Positions 5,584 to 7,100 of a stretch of 7,100 bases of DNA are shown here, in pieces. How positions within the stretch are numbered: the stretch's first letter is position 1; each line of letters begins with the position of its first letter. Below the pieces are notes generated by a model. That model saw only the letters and a program-made list of their open reading frames with translations. It was not told the origin of the DNA and searched no databases. The DNA lies in NCBI GenBank assembly GCA_031282925.1, contig JAITCT010000138.1:1-7100 (forward strand). The letters run 5' to 3'. A program made the translations under genes and the position numbers. The stretch comes from Dysgonamonadaceae bacterium. Lineage in GTDB: Bacteria; Bacteroidota; Bacteroidia; Bacteroidales; Azobacteroidaceae.

Positions 5584-7100
5584 ATGTCTGGAAAAAATAT
5601 CAAACGTCTGCCTTACGGCACATCCAATTTCGAAAAATTGATTTCGGAAAACTATTACTACGTGGATAAAACACGATTTATCGAACTGTTGGAAAATACG
5701 CATAACCCTTATCAGTTCTTTATCCGTCCGCGCAAGTTCGGCAAAAGCCTGTTCTTTTCCATGCTGGATCATTACTATGATTTGAACAAGGCCAAAGATT
5801 TCGGGCGGCTTTTCGGTGATTTGTATATCGGCAGGAATCCTACACCTCAGCGCAACAGCTATTTAATGATAGGGTTTGATTTTTCGGGGATAAACACTTC
5901 CTCCGAAGAAGAATTTAAGATTTCCTTTTCCCGAAGTGTTCAATATTCGGTTATTCGTTTTATCAACGGATATCGCGCACTTTTCCCGAACTACGAGGAA
6001 TTAATTCATAAGGTCAACACGGAAGACCCCAGCATTGACGTTTTGCGTATTGCTTACGAAGCGGCGCAAAGCGCCGGAAAGAAAATCTTCGTCATCATTG
6101 ACGAATACGACCATTTCGCCAACGATTTGATTGCTTTGGGAAGCCGAACAGGTAATGACTTCTACAAGCAGATGGTACGGGCTAACGGCTTAGTCCGCGA
6201 TTTCTACGAAACGCTGAAAATCGCTACCAAAACCGTTCTCGACCGCATTTTCATCACCGGAATCTCTCCCGTGATGCTTGACGACCTTACCAGCGGATTC
6301 AATATTGCGGCCAATCTTACGCTTGACTTGGCATACAATGAAATGATGGGCTTTACGCAGGAGGAAGTTGACCGGTTGATGGTGGGAACAGGCGTTGATC
6401 CCGCCCACATCAATGTTGACATGAAAACCTATTATGATGGCTATCTTTTCCATAAAGACGGGGAAAACAGGGTCTATAATCCATCCATGATGCTCTATTT
6501 CTTCGATCAAATCTTACAGACAAAAAAAGCGCCGGAAAATATTATCGACGATAACTTAAAAACCGATTACGGACGCTTGCAGCGCCTCACTCAAAACGAA
6601 CGGAACAGGGATTCGCTGATTCAAATCGTAAAAGAAGATGGGATAACAGCTACGATTATCCGGAAATTCTCCATTGACAACCTGACGGATGATGATTATT
6701 TTGTCTCCCTGCTTTTCTACATGGGGCTGCTTACTATTAAAGGATCGCACTTGTTCAAACTTCGCCTGGGCATACCCAATTATTCCATCCGCACGGTATT
6801 TTGGGAATACATCAGCCGCCTGACAAGGGAAACTTCGCCTTTGATGACAATCCGCACAAACGACTTGGATGATGCAATCGTCGCCCTGGCAATGGAAGGA
6901 GACGTACACCGTTACATTGAATATGTTTCGCAAAACGCTTTCAGCAAACTTTCTGACCGCGATTTGCAGAAGTTTGATGAAAAATACATTCAAATTCTCC
7001 TGTTGGCCTACCTGTTCCAAAGCCAAATTTACATCCCGATGAGCGAATACGAAGCGGCGCCCGGCTATACGGATATTTACCTGCAACGCAATCCCCTCCT
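5584..7100 (+). CDS. AAA-ATPase-like / PD-(D/E)XK nuclease superfamily protein, 3' end outside the window
   Basis: The frame is open from the ATG at 5584 to the window end, giving 505 complete codons. The N-terminus (LPYGTSNFEKLI, 9-20; YYYVDKTRFIELL, 24-36) matches the opening of the AAA-ATPase-like family. A family-style P-loop, RPRKFGKSL (48-56), has the Walker A lysine at 54. The Walker B strand is IFVIIDEYDHF (168-178), with Asp173-Glu174. ITGISPVML follows at about 223-231 as the expected sensor-like strand. The C-terminal part enters the PD-(D/E)XK domain (DUF1703 type): GYTDIYL at 494-500 supplies the first catalytic Asp (497), while the following E-x-K residues lie beyond the window. 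Full-length relatives have about 510-590 residues, so little is missing. They occur in many copies in Bacteroidota, with no firmly established role; nuclease activity is inferred from fold. It probably shares a transcript with the lipoprotein gene 18 nt upstream. Confidence 0.9.
   Translation, partial: MSGKNIKRLPYGTSNFEKLISENYYYVDKTRFIELLENTHNPYQFFIRPRKFGKSLFFSMLDHYYDLNKAKDFGRLFGDLYIGRNPTPQRNSYLMIGFDFSGINTSSEEEFKISFSRSVQYSVIRFINGYRALFPNYEELIHKVNTEDPSIDVLRIAYEAAQSAGKKIFVIIDEYDHFANDLIALGSRTGNDFYKQMVRANGLVRDFYETLKIATKTVLDRIFITGISPVMLDDLTSGFNIAANLTLDLAYNEMMGFTQEEVDRLMVGTGVDPAHINVDMKTYYDGYLFHKDGENRVYNPSMMLYFFDQILQTKKAPENIIDDNLKTDYGRLQRLTQNERNRDSLIQIVKEDGITATIIRKFSIDNLTDDDYFVSLLFYMGLLTIKGSHLFKLRLGIPNYSIRTVFWEYISRLTRETSPLMTIRTNDLDDAIVALAMEGDVHRYIEYVSQNAFSKLSDRDLQKFDEKYIQILLLAYLFQSQIYIPMSEYEAAPGYTDIYLQRNPL

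Noticed and set aside
5584..5752. Walker A of the ATPase/nuclease looked degenerate (RPRKFGKS instead of GxxxxGKS)
   Set aside because: The R-P-R-x-F-G-K-S form is usual for this AAA-ATPase-like family, so it is not evidence of an inactive protein.
6556..7086. A 176-codon minus-strand open frame inside the ATPase/nuclease gene
   Set aside because: It is antisense to a clear family protein, has no promoter or recognisable domain, and is explained by codon bias of the real gene.

Overview
The window looks like a chromosomal piece from a member of the Bacteroidota, probably a Bacteroidales. Three promoters match the Bacteroidota pattern (a -33 TTG/TTTG and a -7 TAnnTTTG, 19-20 nt apart). The genes lack Shine-Dalgarno sequences and start instead in AT-rich leaders. 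The protein families also fit: a Bacteroidota-style AspRS, a short RsmI-like methyltransferase, and the AAA-ATPase-like/PD-(D/E)XK family that is greatly expanded in this phylum. The species cannot be named from the sequence alone.

Layout. Positions 1-72 hold the aspS promoter and leader, and aspS (aspartyl-tRNA synthetase, 73-1818, +) follows. It converges with an RsmI-family SAM-dependent methyltransferase (2545-1841, -). The 22-nt gap between them lies inside a strong palindrome (1811-1848) whose two arms contain both stop codons. Upstream of the methyltransferase on the same strand is a 12-13-helix sodium:solute symporter (4077-2629, -). A 188-nt divergent region (4078-4265) carries back-to-back promoters for the symporter and for a small acidic DUF2185/Imm33-like protein (4266-4610, +). 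That protein is followed by a periplasm-directed lipoprotein with a sugar-phosphate isomerase/epimerase TIM barrel (4660-5565, +). Only 18 nt later comes an AAA-ATPase-like/PD-(D/E)XK nuclease-family protein (5584 to beyond the window end, +), cut off just inside its nuclease domain.

How the genes relate. aspS, the methyltransferase and the symporter look like housekeeping or general metabolism genes. The right half (DUF2185, isomerase lipoprotein, ATPase/nuclease) is co-oriented and closely spaced. Only the first gene has a recognisable promoter, so the three may share a transcript, but no common function is evident. I found no RNA genes, CRISPR array, complete insertion sequence, integrase or attachment site, and no intergenic gap exceeds 300 bases. 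The window gives no strong evidence for a new multi-gene system. The most unusual structure is the palindrome that supplies both convergent stop codons.
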